Of a DNA stretch of 64,000 nt, positions 1-10,265 are shown piece by piece; positions within the stretch are counted from its first letter, which is position 1, and each line of letters begins with the position of its first letter. The translations under genes were made by a program, and so were the position numbers. Below the pieces are notes generated by a model that saw nothing but the letters and a program-made list of their open reading frames with translations, was not told where the DNA came from and made no database searches. This DNA is from Magicicada septendecula (lineage: Eukaryota > Arthropoda > Insecta > Hemiptera > Cicadidae), in the NCBI GenBank assembly GCA_034769895.1, contig CM068372.1, forward strand, positions 241,390,343-241,454,342, in the 5' to 3' direction.

Positions 1-947
1 CCGTATTTTAAATTGTTCATGTTTTGGTACAGATATGTGGATGATGTGTTGGCAATCTTTCTTGGTACGCGTAGGCAATTACAGAATTTTCTTAATTTTT
101 TAACGATTTACATAAAAACATAAGCTTTACAATAGAAATTGAAGTAAATAATAGTATTAACTTTTTAGATCTTTCAATTACAAAACAAAATAATAAACTC
201 AATTTTAGCATTTTCCATAAACCTACGCATACGGATATGGTTATACACAACACGTCTGCACATCCATACTCACACAAGTTGGCAGCTTTTCATAGTTATA
301 TTCATAGACTTATTAGTATCCCACTTTTAGATTCAGATTTTCAAAAAGAACTTAACATTATAAAACAAATAGCAGTTAACAACGGTTATCAGTCAAATCT
401 AATATATCAGTTGTTGAATAAAAAACTATATTTACAAACATTAAGATTGGTGTATCCTATTCCAACACATAAGGAAAAGTTCCACACACTTAATTATATA
501 GGTACTGTATCAGATAAAATTGGTAAATACTTTACTCAGAAGCATGTAAATATAGCTTTTAGGACGAAATCTTCTCTAGGTAGATATATTAAGAACAATA
601 AGAGTAAAGTAGAGAAATTTCAAAAGTCAGGAGTATATGAGTTATCGTGTGGGTCTTGTGACAAAATTTATATTGGCCAGTCTGGAAGATCGTTTTCAAA
701 AAGAATGTACGATCACAATTATAGTTTGAGATATCAGGATGGTAAATCTAATTATGCGAATCATTTGTTGGAAAATGATCATAATTTTAATGATAACTTT
801 AAAATTTTACATGTATGGGAAAAAGGTAAAAAACTTGATTTACTTGAAGCCCTCGAAATTAATAAGCGTAAAGATTTAGGTTTGCTTTTGAATAACCAAA
901 CTGATTTAAATAGCTCTCCGCTTTTAAATTTGAAATTATATAAGTAA
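1..947 (+). pseudogene. Penelope-like element RT/GIY-YIG endonuclease, partial (second array unit)
   Basis: This is the C-terminal part of a Penelope-like polyprotein, cut by the window edge. Bases 1-110 encode the end of the reverse transcriptase with the YVDD catalytic motif. A one-base deletion in the T-run near 100 shifts the frame and ends that ORF. The reading frame resumes by about 120 and runs to 947, with an in-frame ATG at 237. It contains a GIY-YIG nuclease domain around 630-800 (GVYEL, then IYIGQSGR, a later His and Glu). The copy at 9138-10084 shares the same deletion, so the two derive from one event and were duplicated together. Penelope-like elements reverse-transcribe their RNA into a nick made by this endonuclease. 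Compared with the minus-strand copy at 6555-8279 it is broken and cannot make a full enzyme. Confidence 0.9.
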
Positions 948-1082
948 ATGTACGTTCCTTTCTAATTTGTATATAGTTGTGTATATGTTATGTGTATTGT
1001 TTATTGTTCTAACTTAAGTCGATTATCGTTTTCATAGCACTGGCTTTATGTGATATTTTATTGTACGTAACTAGTCAGCTCT

Positions 1083-1128
1083 TACCATCTGAAGAAGGCA
1101 CTGTGTGCCGAAACAGCTGTCGTGGTTA
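1083..1128 (+). ncRNA. Hammerhead-ribozyme-like motif in Penelope 3' region
   Basis: The core CTGAAGA (1089-1095) is followed by one A, a perfect 5-bp stem GGCAC/GTGCC with a TGT loop (1097-1109), then GAAA (1110-1113). A short palindrome ACAGCTGT (1113-1120) could be stem III, and C1121 would be the cleavage site. Bases 1084-1088 can pair with 1122-1126 as stem I, including one G-U. This matches type I hammerheads known from Penelope-like elements, except for the extra A between the core and stem II. Activity is not shown. Confidence 0.6.
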
Positions 1129-1252
1129 TTATAGTTTTTAAATATATGACGAGTGAAAATCACGAAAACAAGTTTGTAGTTTTCTTTATAAAATTATAAA
1201 AATGGATTTTCATCAAGTAAAGGCCTCCAGTATAAATTATCTTAGTCATTGA

Positions 1253-2083
1253 GTTATATCATATCTTAGTTCTTAAATTAACAATTTCCCTGTTTTTCAA
1301 TAATACATTTTTTCTTTACATTATACACATCTTGATTCTTGTGACAGACTCCTTTGTTCTTTCATTTACCTCACAGTTGTTTATTTTATCCTTGACATAT
1401 TACAATTCCCTAACATTTATAGCGGGTTCGGAGTCAGAGGGGCTCTATTTGGCATCCATTCTCCGCCATTCCTCAACTATACACCCACAGAATCAGAGGA
1501 ATCTTCATCCCTGTCTGGGACAATAAAAAGTTGCACATAACAACAGTTGCACTATCACAACACACAAAACATAATATATCATTTATTTTTTCAATATAAG
1601 ACATCATATTCATTTGAATACTCAAGGGATTAGAGGTTTCATTATTATCACTGCTAATGCTTTATCATTTTATTTAACATATTTCTCTTCACAGGTCATT
1701 ATTATTTATAACTTGACATATTTGTTATATTATTTATTAGCCTTGCTGCTATTCATCAATACTAGGTTTCAAGTTGTTTTGGTTATTTCAATGTTTTTAA
1801 TTTACACACTTAATTTCATCACTATATAATTATGCAGTTAGTTCTTAAATTCTTCTTTAGTTTCACCATAGTTCACTTTTAACACTGTTTATACACTGGT
1901 TTTTAACACTTTCTGTTGTTTAGTTTCCTTTAATTAGGTTCATATAATTCTTCTCTACTCCTTCAAATGTTGGATTTTTTGAACACTTATTCTGGATTGT
2001 TATTGTTTTCTTCTCCTTTGGTTGCTTCCCTCAGTTATCTTTGATATCTGTCCTTTTTCTTCAGTGGTTAATGGTTCCTAGAT
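1253..2083 (-). other. Non-coding internal region of the LTR element
   Basis: T-rich on the plus strand (A-rich in the element's own sense), lying downstream of the gag-like ORF. I see no pol domain, zinc knuckle or protease motif in any frame. It is repeated at 10390-11220. The short plus-strand ORFs here are rich in Phe, Leu, Ile and Tyr only because of base composition. Confidence 0.6.
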
Positions 2084-2947
2084 TTAGCCATGGTCACTCA
2101 TCTTAGGTGTGTTTGTTGTTTGGATCATCGTTATGTTCAGATGGTTCTCAGTACTTGCAATGTACCTCACTATCATCTCGTCTTTCCATTTCGTAGTTAT
2201 CAAAGTTTCCTTTAATTTGAGGTCTGTAGTTATGGTTGGATCCAACCCATTCTCTGTTAATTCTTTGTCGGTTAGTTGGCGTTGCAATTCTTCCTTTGTA
2301 GCCTTTCGAATGGTATAACATGTTGAGTCAATTGTTTCATCATTTGTTTTGCTTCCCACATGTGTTCCTGTCATCTCAATTGTCGACGACATCCTCGATC
2401 TGTTGATGAGTAATTTTTTCCTGGTTGTATTTATTTTGACTACCCTATTGGTAAAATTTCTCTTCCCTACCGCCTGGTGACCTACTCCGAATATCTTCAT
2501 GAAGTTCTTTTCATACTTCTTACCATTGATTCTTGCTCTATGATTAATAATTGGGTTGTCAATGAAGTTAATTAAACCAGTCCTAGTCATCTCTAATATT
2601 TCCCGTGTAATTCTCACTTTCTTGGGACGTATCATTCTTCTTTCTTCCTTTTTCTTACTCATTTGGTTTTCTATTTCCTTTTCTTCGGTTTTCTGATTCC
2701 CATGTTCCGTATTTTCATCCTTTGGTACCTCTTTGGTTTCTGGTTTGCTGTCATTCCTTATTTCTTCTCTGGTCTTTTCAAAACCTTCCTTTAATGACTC
2801 GATATTTTTATTATTATCGTCAAATTTTTTATGTAAATCTTCCTTCAAAGTCTTATTGTTGTCGTCCAATTTCTTATTTAACGATTCCATATTCTTCTGA
2901 TTATTTTCCTTCAACGCTTCGATATTTTTATTTATCGATTCCATCAT
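2084..2947 (-). CDS. Gag-like coiled-coil protein (287 aa), LTR element
   Basis: A 287-residue ORF on the element's sense strand. Residues 1-65 are a long, heptad-rich coiled coil built from near-repeats of Asn/Lys/Leu segments (for example KLDDNNKTLKEDLHKK, then KFDDNNKNIESLKEGF). This is followed by an acidic, hydrophilic linker (about 65-100) and a basic region from about 100. No CCHC zinc knuckle, protease or RT motif is visible. Coiled-coil N-termini of this kind are common in gag proteins of insect Ty3/gypsy elements; the C-terminal half I do not recognise. It lies about 1 kb downstream of the LTR edge, behind the 61-aa ORF in another frame. The second copy (11221-12084) differs by a single residue (Ala to Thr), and both remain open. 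Function as gag is inference. Confidence 0.6.
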   Translation of the reverse strand: MMESINKNIEALKENNQKNMESLNKKLDDNNKTLKEDLHKKFDDNNKNIESLKEGFEKTREEIRNDSKPETKEVPKDENTEHGNQKTEEKEIENQMSKKKEERRMIRPKKVRITREILEMTRTGLINFIDNPIINHRARINGKKYEKNFMKIFGVGHQAVGKRNFTNRVVKINTTRKKLLINRSRMSSTIEMTGTHVGSKTNDETIDSTCYTIRKATKEELQRQLTDKELTENGLDPTITTDLKLKETLITTKWKDEMIVRYIASTENHLNITMIQTTNTPKMSDHG

Positions 2948-3005
2948 CTATCATCTCCAGTAGGTTCGTGTCCCCTGCTGGTGAAAGTCTCTCTGTTTGT
3001 GTGGG

Positions 3006-3191
3006 TTATTCGGGTTCTGCAAGAGGCGTTCCTTCTTGTTGATTTTCTAAGTTATTGTTGGTTGCAGCTTCCATTTCGGTAGTTGGTTGTGTCTCCGGTA
3101 CCTCTATATTTGCTTCGGTGTTCGCCTGTGCACCATCTCCTTGACTGGCCTTGTACCTAGTATCGTGTCTATGTGTGTGAGGCATGATCAT
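3006..3191 (-). CDS. Short N-terminal gag-like ORF (61 aa), LTR element
   Basis: A 61-residue ORF, polar and acidic, starting about 75 bp inside the primer-binding site. The start MIMPHTHRHDTRYKA resembles the basic N-terminus of some insect gag proteins. It ends 58 bp before the 287-aa coiled-coil ORF, in a different frame, so the two may be one ancestral gag split by a frameshift, or two separate small ORFs. The identical copy at 12143-12328 shows that the break predates the tandem duplication. Confidence 0.45.
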   Translation of the reverse strand: MIMPHTHRHDTRYKASQGDGAQANTEANIEVPETQPTTEMEAATNNNLENQQEGTPLAEPE

Positions 3192-3264
3192 TCTATTGTA
3201 TTTGCCGGGCTAATTTAATATTAAAATATACTATTAAAATATTTTAATTTGGTATATTTTTAAA

Positions 3265-3285
3265 GCCGCACTCTGTTGGTCGCCA
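3265..3285 (-). other. Primer-binding site of the LTR element
   Basis: On the minus strand the LTR ends in CATTACA, then three bases (AAG), then TGGCGACCAACAGAGTGCGG. A TGG-starting stretch just inside an LTR is the expected tRNA primer site. The tRNA was not identified. It lies directly upstream of the gag-like ORFs, and the same arrangement occurs at 12389-12409. Confidence 0.7.
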
Positions 3286-3288
3286 CTT

Positions 3289-6098
3289 TGTAATGTAACT
3301 AATATCCTCCCTCTACTATTTGATATAATTTATAGATTTATGATTCATTTAATTAATTGTCGATTGTTGTTAATTATCGATTTGTTCGATTTGTGGGTTA
3401 ATGGAGTCTCTTGTATTACATGCAGTAATTATTTTTTATAATTGATAAATATGATTTAATTGTAGTGTGATAATTTATTATGGATAAAATAATAATTTGC
3501 TGGTCTGTTAATGAATGTAACGGTAGCGCCGAACTTGAAGTCGAACTCCTCTTCTATGGAATAATGTCGTCAGTGCAAATAAAAGTCAAGTGTTGTCTGG
3601 ACAAATAAATTAATGTAAAGAAAACTTTTCACGTACCTGGTTGTCGTACGTGATGTTCCGACGTACACCGCCACTGAATAAACTGTCAAGTTTCCCTTTT
3701 GACCAGTTTAAACTTTATAACCAAGGTTTTATAGCACCTTGAATGTTATGTGGGCGCCATATGGGTTTTTCTTCGAGAAAAGCCCCATAAAAAACTTCTA
3801 ATTTTCTAGTTGTGTGTTTTTACTTTTACTGTTGTTTAAATGCTTGTTGCATTTAAAATAATTCAAATGGTGTACTGAAAGATTTCTGTTTCAAATGTAC
3901 CTCAGTGTATGCAATACTGAGGGTTACCTATCTAAATTAAAATAATTGAAAACAAAAGTTAATGCTGTATGACATCATAGGTTTATTATAACCTCTAAAA
4001 TTGGATTGAATAATACATTTACAATAATACAATTCGGATAGCAAGTTATCCGTCTACTGTCTGGTCTAGCTCAGTTAAGCACAATCTAAAAAACTCTTAT
4101 GTTTATTAACAAAATTTTAATTTTAATTAACTAGGTACCTCAAGGGTAAGTTCTTTAAAATACAAAATAGAACGATTATTAATTGCTTTTATAGATACTG
4201 CTATGATAGCAATTCATTTTTTGGCCTCTTTGAAACTTGTAATTATATATTTGGTTAACGAGAATTTCGTCTGCTTATATCCTAATTAATATTGTAATAA
4301 CTAATTCTAACACATATATTCTTACGTCGGATTATTAAACCCTCTAAATAAATGAATACAGTGTTCTCTCTGAATAGTTTGATTGTTTTTGCGTCAGTAC
4401 AAATATGTTAATAGCTAAAATCAATGGATGGTATATAACAATGAAATTGGTCACTGTACTACCTTGATTTTTAATCATATAGATTAAAAATGAACACTTT
4501 AATGATCGGATTATATTGATCGCTAATACACTGCACTTTAATCGCACTTGGAAACGAGAAATAACCCTCTTCTTACTGATAATGGGTTGTTGCCTTTACA
4601 GTTAAGTTAAATTTGCTCGTTCCGAATACACGCACTGTTTAAAAAGATTCACTATTAACTTTCGATGCACTTATAGACGATGATTCGCCTTTCCAATAGT
4701 TATTTTGATAAAATTTAAAGTATTTACTACCATTGTGCTGTAGTAGATTATTAAAATATAAGACAAAGCCGAGACGCAACTTGTTAGCTCGTGAAGAATG
4801 ATGCGAATGCGAAATTTTTAGCGTCCCTCTGATTATATACCCAGCTTCTTGATCGCTGTTAGGAACAATTTTCGCTAAGTAAACTCTTTTGTGATTGGTA
4901 CAAAATTCCGTTATAGTGACGTAATGTTTTTTTTAGACACCACTGACGCGTCTCTCGTACCCAATTGTCGTTATTGTTTGTATTCACTGCCAATTTCTTA
5001 AATCTGGTTAAAAAAATGATGCTAACACTCATTATTAACTTATTACAATTCCAATCTCTAAGTTATTATCATCAAATTAAAGCTTAGTCTCTGCTCTTTA
5101 TTTTGATGTGGCTTAATGCCGGTTTGAACCTAGCTTTCACTGACAATACATAAAAATATCGTTTTGAAACATGGATTCTTAGTGTCGTCTGCTAATAATG
5201 CAAAATGCGACTATTTCCCTATCTTTTACATCTGGTTATTTACACCTGTGTTCTCTTTTGAACTTTATTACATGAATAAAAATACATACATTATTAAAAT
5301 TAAACGCTGTTTATAGCTGAACAATATTAAATCCTAGTATAATTATGATAATACATTATTCTAACAATTCCTTATTCTCTAAATACATTTTTACTTGGCC
5401 TACTCATTTTAAAGGCATACAATATTAATTGAGTGGTGGTATTTCACACCTTATTCGTCATATTTACTATTCTGTAAATTTAATGTTCATTAGGGGTCCT
5501 GTTTCCCTATTAATTTACTGACATAGATTCGTTTATGCAGGGTCTAGATACAGTTATGGTACCAGGTTTATTCCCTGTTTATTATTATTTCTAATTACAT
5601 CTCATTTAATTAGGAAGTTGTTTATACACATAAGGCTTCTGTTTATAATTATCCTTATTCTATATTGTTACATCTTTGTTGATAAATCTATCTTTTTATA
5701 GCTTTGTGGCTACAGCTAGTATAGTAATAGTCTTTGTTATTTGTGTATCATTGTTCTATATTTTCAGCCAGAATGCTGTTATTGTTATTACTTTATTAAA
5801 GTCATTGGTTAATTAGTTTATATTATATGACTCTACACATTAATGTCATGAACTGGCTCACTTGACAGCTTATTTGTGAACTTTGCATGTCCATTAGTCA
5901 TAGTCAGTCATTGTTATTAAGTTGTAGTGTCATGCAGTGTATTCATCACTGCTTCTTGGGATCCCTCCTCTTCTTTCTTCTATGCTGGTCCCTTCTCTTC
6001 TTTGTTACATTCATTACAATTATTCACTTTATAACTTTAGTGTCATATTTTACCCTTCTGGTGTGTGTTTTGGTTATGTAACATTTTGTCATATTACA
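3289..6098 (-). repeat. Long terminal repeat (2.81 kb), middle copy of array
   Basis: On the plus strand it starts TGTAATG and ends CATATTACA, giving short inverted ends TGTAAT/ATTACA. It is bounded by a primer-binding site on one side and a purine tract (minus strand) on the other. Homology with 12413-15218 stops exactly at TTACA. Apart from the ORFs created by T-rich composition it holds no gene. By hand count it differs from the other LTR by about 30 substitutions and 6 small indels. A stretch near 4062 looks like a tRNA D-arm but lacks a B box. Confidence 0.8.
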
Positions 6099-6112
6099 TA
6101 TACTCCCCTCTC
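6099..6112 (-). other. Polypurine tract next to LTR
   Basis: On the minus strand this reads GAGAGGGGAGTATA and abuts the LTR start TGTAATATG. A purine tract immediately upstream of a 3' LTR primes plus-strand DNA synthesis in LTR elements. Its presence here, with a primer-binding site at the other end of the same LTR, shows that this LTR lies between two internal regions. Confidence 0.65.
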
Positions 6113-6291
6113 AAAATTGATAATTTGAGAGAAGTTTTAGTTTGAAGAAATTATCACTTTATTTTGTTTTAATTATAATATTACTGCTTCTATCTGCATT
6201 AAGTTCAATAGTCTGTTGGTGTGTTGATCTAGACTGAGTTCTCTGCTAGTATTATTTTCAGCTTACTAGTATTGTTCAAGTTTTTTATACT

Positions 6292-6303
6292 CTTAGTCAT
6301 TGA
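6292..6303. repeat. 12-bp target-site duplication, left side of Penelope pair
   Basis: CTTAGTCATTGA here and again at 10378-10389 (and 1241-1252 in the second unit) flanks the Penelope pair. Removing 6304-10389 would rejoin one continuous internal region of the LTR element. Confidence 0.75.
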
Positions 6304-6373
6304 TATAATTTTATAAAGAAAACTACAAACTTGTTTTCGTGATTTTCACTCGTCATATATTTAAAAACTATAA

Positions 6374-6419
6374 TAACCACGACAGCTGTTTCGGCACACA
6401 GTGCCTTCTTCAGATGGTA
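6374..6419 (-). ncRNA. Hammerhead-ribozyme-like motif, minus Penelope copy
   Basis: The reverse complement is identical to the motif at 1083-1128: CTGAAGA, extra A, GGCAC/GTGCC stem, GAAA, ACAGCTGT palindrome and C at the predicted cleavage site. It lies about 135 bp downstream of the Penelope stop codon, where the family carries hammerheads. Confidence 0.6.
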
Positions 6420-6554
6420 AGAGCTGACTAGTTACGTACAATAAAATATCACATAAAGCCAGTGCTATGAAAACGATAATCGACTTAAGTTAGAACAATA
6501 AACAATACACATAACATATACACAACTATATACAAATTAGAAAGGAACGTACAT

Positions 6555-8279
6555 TTACTTATATAATTTCAAATTTAAAAGCGGAGAGCTATTTAAATCA
6601 GTTTGGTTATTCAAAAGCAAACCTAAATCTTTACGCTTATTAATTTCGAGGGCTTCAAGTAAATCAAGTTTTTTACCTTTTTCCCATACATGTAAAATTT
6701 TAAAGTTATCATTAAAATTATGATCATTTTCCAACAAATGATTCGCATAATTAGATTTACCATCCTGATATCTCAAACTATAATTGTGATCGTACATTCT
6801 TTTTGAAAACGATCTTCCAGACTGGCCAATATAAATTTTGTCACAAGACCCACACGATAACTTATATACTCCTGACTTTTGAAATTTCTCTACTTTACTC
6901 TTATTGTTCTTAATATATCTACCTAGAGAAGATTTCGTCCTAAAAGCTATATTTACGTGCTTCTGAGTAAAGTATTTACCAATTTTATCTGATACAGTAC
7001 CTATATAATTAAGTGTGTGGAACTTTTCCTTATGTGTTGGAATAGGATACACCAATCTTAATGTTTGTAAATATAGTTTTTTATTCAACAACTGATCTAT
7101 TAGATTTGACTGATAACCGTTGTTAACTGCTATTTGTTTTATAATGTTAAGTTCTTTTTGAAAATCTGAATCTAAAAGTGGGATACTAATAAGTCTATGA
7201 ATATAACTATGAAAAGCTGCTAACTTGTGTGAGTATGGATGTGCAGACGTGTTGTGTATAACCATATCCGTATGCGTAGGTTTATGGAAAATGCTAAAAT
7301 TGAGTTTATTATTTTGTTTTGTAATTGAAAGATCTAAAAAGTTAATACTATCATTTACTTCAATTTCTATTGTAAAGCTTATGTTTTTATGTAAATCGTT
7401 AATAAAATTAAGAAAATTCTGTAATTGCCTACGCGTACCAAGAAAGATTGCCAACACATCATCCACATATCTGTACCAAAACATGAACAATTTAAAATAC
7501 GGATGAGCTCTTATTTTGGTTTCTAAATAATCCATAAATATTTCAGAAGCCAAGGGGCTGAGGGGGTTACCCATAGCAAGCCCTTCTTTACCCACATAAA
7601 TTTTACCATCAAATTCACAATAATTTTGATTCAAACAAACCTTCGATAAATTTAAAATATCCTCTCTCATCCTAGGATTATTACAATTCTTTTCCAATAA
7701 TTTTTCCACAATGTCAACAACATCAGCCGGTGGAATACTAGGGAACAAATTTTTAACGTCAAAAGATAATAAAATCGCTTTATCTGGTATATACAATTCC
7801 TGAATTTTATTAACTAGATCTAATGAATTTTTAATACTGTGTGTGGATATAAATTTGCATTGGGTCTGGATAATTTTAATTAGTTTTTTGGATAATTTAA
7901 CATTAGGTGCATTTACATATGACACAACTGGTCTAATAGGATGGTTATCTTTGTGCAATTTAATTAAGGAATAAAGTTTAGGAGGTTGAGGGTTCATTAC
8001 AGATAAAACATGTAAATCAGAAACATTAAAAAATGAACACTCCTTGATAGCCTTTTTAACCTCTCTTTGAAATTTAAGCGTTGGATTAATGTCACTGGCT
8101 TCGTAAGCGTTAAAGAAATCTAGAGTTTTATTGACATACTCAGCTTTGTCAGTAGCAATAACCGTGTTACCCTTATCAGCACGAGTGAATATTATATTAT
8201 GATCTCGTTTTTTTTTCCCGATGGAACAAATAGTTAATCTATTTTTGTCATTAAAACTTTTTAATATTTTGTTTAGCAT
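6555..8279 (-). CDS. Penelope-like reverse transcriptase / GIY-YIG endonuclease (574 aa)
   Basis: The best-preserved Penelope-like ORF in the window. It has the family's N-terminal DKGN motif (near residue 36), a KLHKD and RPVVS stretch (near 123-135), RT palm motifs including GLAMGNPLSPL and the YVDD catalytic pair near residue 268, and a C-terminal GIY-YIG nuclease from about residue 466 (GVYKL, IYIGQSGRSF, a downstream His and Glu). The enzyme nicks target DNA and primes reverse transcription there. Complete family proteins are usually longer; the missing N-terminal part is in another frame at 8297-8797, so a frameshift near 8285 probably separates them. The stop lies about 135 bp from the hammerhead-like hairpin. 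The RT and nuclease motifs look intact, but expression of a full protein is doubtful. Confidence 0.9.
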   Translation of the reverse strand: MLNKILKSFNDKNRLTICSIGKKKRDHNIIFTRADKGNTVIATDKAEYVNKTLDFFNAYEASDINPTLKFQREVKKAIKECSFFNVSDLHVLSVMNPQPPKLYSLIKLHKDNHPIRPVVSYVNAPNVKLSKKLIKIIQTQCKFISTHSIKNSLDLVNKIQELYIPDKAILLSFDVKNLFPSIPPADVVDIVEKLLEKNCNNPRMREDILNLSKVCLNQNYCEFDGKIYVGKEGLAMGNPLSPLASEIFMDYLETKIRAHPYFKLFMFWYRYVDDVLAIFLGTRRQLQNFLNFINDLHKNISFTIEIEVNDSINFLDLSITKQNNKLNFSIFHKPTHTDMVIHNTSAHPYSHKLAAFHSYIHRLISIPLLDSDFQKELNIIKQIAVNNGYQSNLIDQLLNKKLYLQTLRLVYPIPTHKEKFHTLNYIGTVSDKIGKYFTQKHVNIAFRTKSSLGRYIKNNKSKVEKFQKSGVYKLSCGSCDKIYIGQSGRSFSKRMYDHNYSLRYQDGKSNYANHLLENDHNFNDNFKILHVWEKGKKLDLLEALEINKRKDLGLLLNNQTDLNSSPLLNLKLYK

Positions 8280-8296
8280 AAAAATTATTTAATTTA

Positions 8297-8797
8297 TCAG
8301 CTATTAATATGCTTGTTCAATAAATTAGTTTGGGAAGAGTCTTTTTGTGAGTTATTGTGATTATCGCATGCTAACTCACAATCCACACCCAACATTTCAA
8401 ATTCTTGTTTATAATTTAACGGCTTTATATTATACTTGAAGCCCTTTTCAATTAATTTAGTTTCTCTCTCATTAAAATTAACATTAGTTAAATTCATAAA
8501 ACGATTATAAAATGTATGGTTAGAAAATTTCCTTTTGCTAAAACTTTTCTTATTATTATTAACAACCGAAGACTTTAAATTATTTAATTTCCGAACTTGA
8601 TTCAAGTATTTTTTATGAACAATCTTTTGTACATCAATTCTAACCTTAAAATCTAAAATGTCAAACTCTATATTATTTAATCTTTTTAATAATTCTGTAT
8701 GAGTAAATTTCAGGTAAATGCAACAAAAGTCTCCAAAAAAAACGTCAAAAAAAAAACTAATTAATATTATCCAGACCCAATGCAAATTTATATCCAC
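8297..8797 (-). CDS. Penelope-like element N-terminal ORF (166 aa)
   Basis: Upstream part of the minus-strand Penelope ORF. From about residue 28 it shows the N-terminal region of Penelope-like proteins, including a NLTNVNFNERETKLIEKGFK segment that resembles the conserved patch before the RT. The first 15-25 residues are encoded by the inverted junction and the start of the plus copy, so the annotated Met at 8797 is not the native start. It ends 17 bp before the RT ORF, in a different frame. Read together, the two ORFs probably represent one ancestral protein. Confidence 0.65.
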   Translation of the reverse strand: MDINLHWVWIILISFFFDVFFGDFCCIYLKFTHTELLKRLNNIEFDILDFKVRIDVQKIVHKKYLNQVRKLNNLKSSVVNNNKKSFSKRKFSNHTFYNRFMNLTNVNFNERETKLIEKGFKYNIKPLNYKQEFEMLGVDCELACDNHNNSQKDSSQTNLLNKHINS

Positions 8798-10084
8798 ACA
8801 CAGTATTAAAAATTCATTAGATCTAGTTAATAAAATTCAGGAATTGTATATACCAGATAAAGCGATTTTATTATCTTTTGACGTTAAAAATTTGTTCCCT
8901 AGTATTCCACCGGCTGATGTTGTTGACATTGTGGAAAAATTATTGGAAAAGAATTGTAATAATCCTAGGATGAGAGAGGATATTTTAAATTTATCGAAGG
9001 TTTGTTTGAATCAAAATTATTGTGAATTTGATGGTAAAATTTATGTGGGTAAAGAAGGGCTTGCTATGGGTAACCCCCTCAGCCCCTTGGCTTCTGAAAT
9101 ATTTATGGATTATTTAGAAACCAAAATAAGAGCTCATCCGTATTTTAAATTGTTCATGTTTTGGTACAGATATGTGGATGATGTGTTGGCAATCTTTCTT
9201 GGTACGCGTAGGCAATTACAGAATTTTCTTAATTTTTTAACGATTTACATAAAAACATAAGCTTTACAATAGAAATTGAAGTAAATGATAGTATTAACTT
9301 TTTAGATCTTTCAATTACAAAACAAAATAATAAACTCAATTTTAGCATTTTCCATAAACCTACGCATACGGATATGGTTATACACAACACGTCTGCACAT
9401 CCATACTCACACAAGTTGGCAGCTTTTCATAGTTATATTCATAGACTTATTAGTATCCCACTTTTAGATTCAGATTTTCAAAAAGAACTTAACATTATAA
9501 AACAAATAGCAGTTAACAACGGTTATCAGTCAAATCTAATATATCAGTTGTTGAATAAAAAACTATATTTACAAACATTAAGATTGGTGTATCCTATTCC
9601 AACACATAAGGAAAAGTTCCACACACTTAATTATATAGGTACTGTATCAGATAAAATTGGTAAATACTTTACTCAGAAGCATGTAAATATAGCTTTTAGG
9701 ACGAAATCTTCTCTAGGTAGATATATTAAGAACAATAAGAGTAAAGTAGAGAAATTTCAAAAGTCAGGAGTATATGAGTTATCGTGTGGGTCTTGTGACA
9801 AAATTTATATTGGCCAGTCTGGAAGATCGTTTTCAAAAAGAATGTACGATCACAATTATAGTTTGAGATATCAGGATGGTAAATCTAATTATGCGAATCA
9901 TTTGTTGGAAAATGATCATAATTTTAATGATAACTTTAAAATTTTACATGTATGGGAAAAAGGTAAAAAACTTGATTTACTTGAAGCCCTCGAAATTAAT
10001 AAGCGTAAAGATTTAGGTTTGCTTTTGAATAACCAAACTGATTTAAATAGCTCTCCGCTTTTAAATTTGAAATTATATAAGTAA
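8750..10084 (+). pseudogene. Penelope-like RT/GIY-YIG, 5'-truncated and frameshifted copy
   Basis: Plus-strand arm of the pair. It starts in the RT domain at the position equal to about 7890 of the minus copy, preceded by an A-rich junction. The first segment (to 9260) includes GLAMGNPLSPL and YVDD, then a one-base deletion near 9237 ends the frame. The second segment (to 10084) carries the GIY-YIG domain. The start at 8718 is an artefact of reading through the junction. Differences from the minus copy are few (for example Tyr for Asp, Glu for Lys). The same lesions occur in the copy at window start. Confidence 0.9.
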
Positions 10085-10219
10085 ATGTACGTTCCTTTCT
10101 AATTTGTATATAGTTGTGTATATGTTATGTGTATTGTTTATTGTTCTAACTTAAGTCGATTATCGTTTTCATAGCACTGGCTTTATGTGATATTTTATTG
10201 TACGTAACTAGTCAGCTCT

Positions 10220-10265
10220 TACCATCTGAAGAAGGCACTGTGTGCCGAAACAGCTGTCGTGGTTA
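10220..10265 (+). ncRNA. Hammerhead-ribozyme-like motif, plus Penelope copy
   Basis: Identical to the motif at 1083-1128 (offset 9137), about 135 bp after the Penelope stop codon. The same extra A lies between CTGAAGA and stem II. Confidence 0.6.

Noticed and set aside
4050..4100. tRNA-like stretch GGTCTAGCTCAGTTAAGC in the LTRs
   Set aside because: It resembles an A box, but no B box, anticodon arm or acceptor stem follows.
8718..8797. Met start of the plus-strand Penelope ORF and first residues of the minus ORF
   Set aside because: Both are created by reading through the inverted junction and are not native starts.
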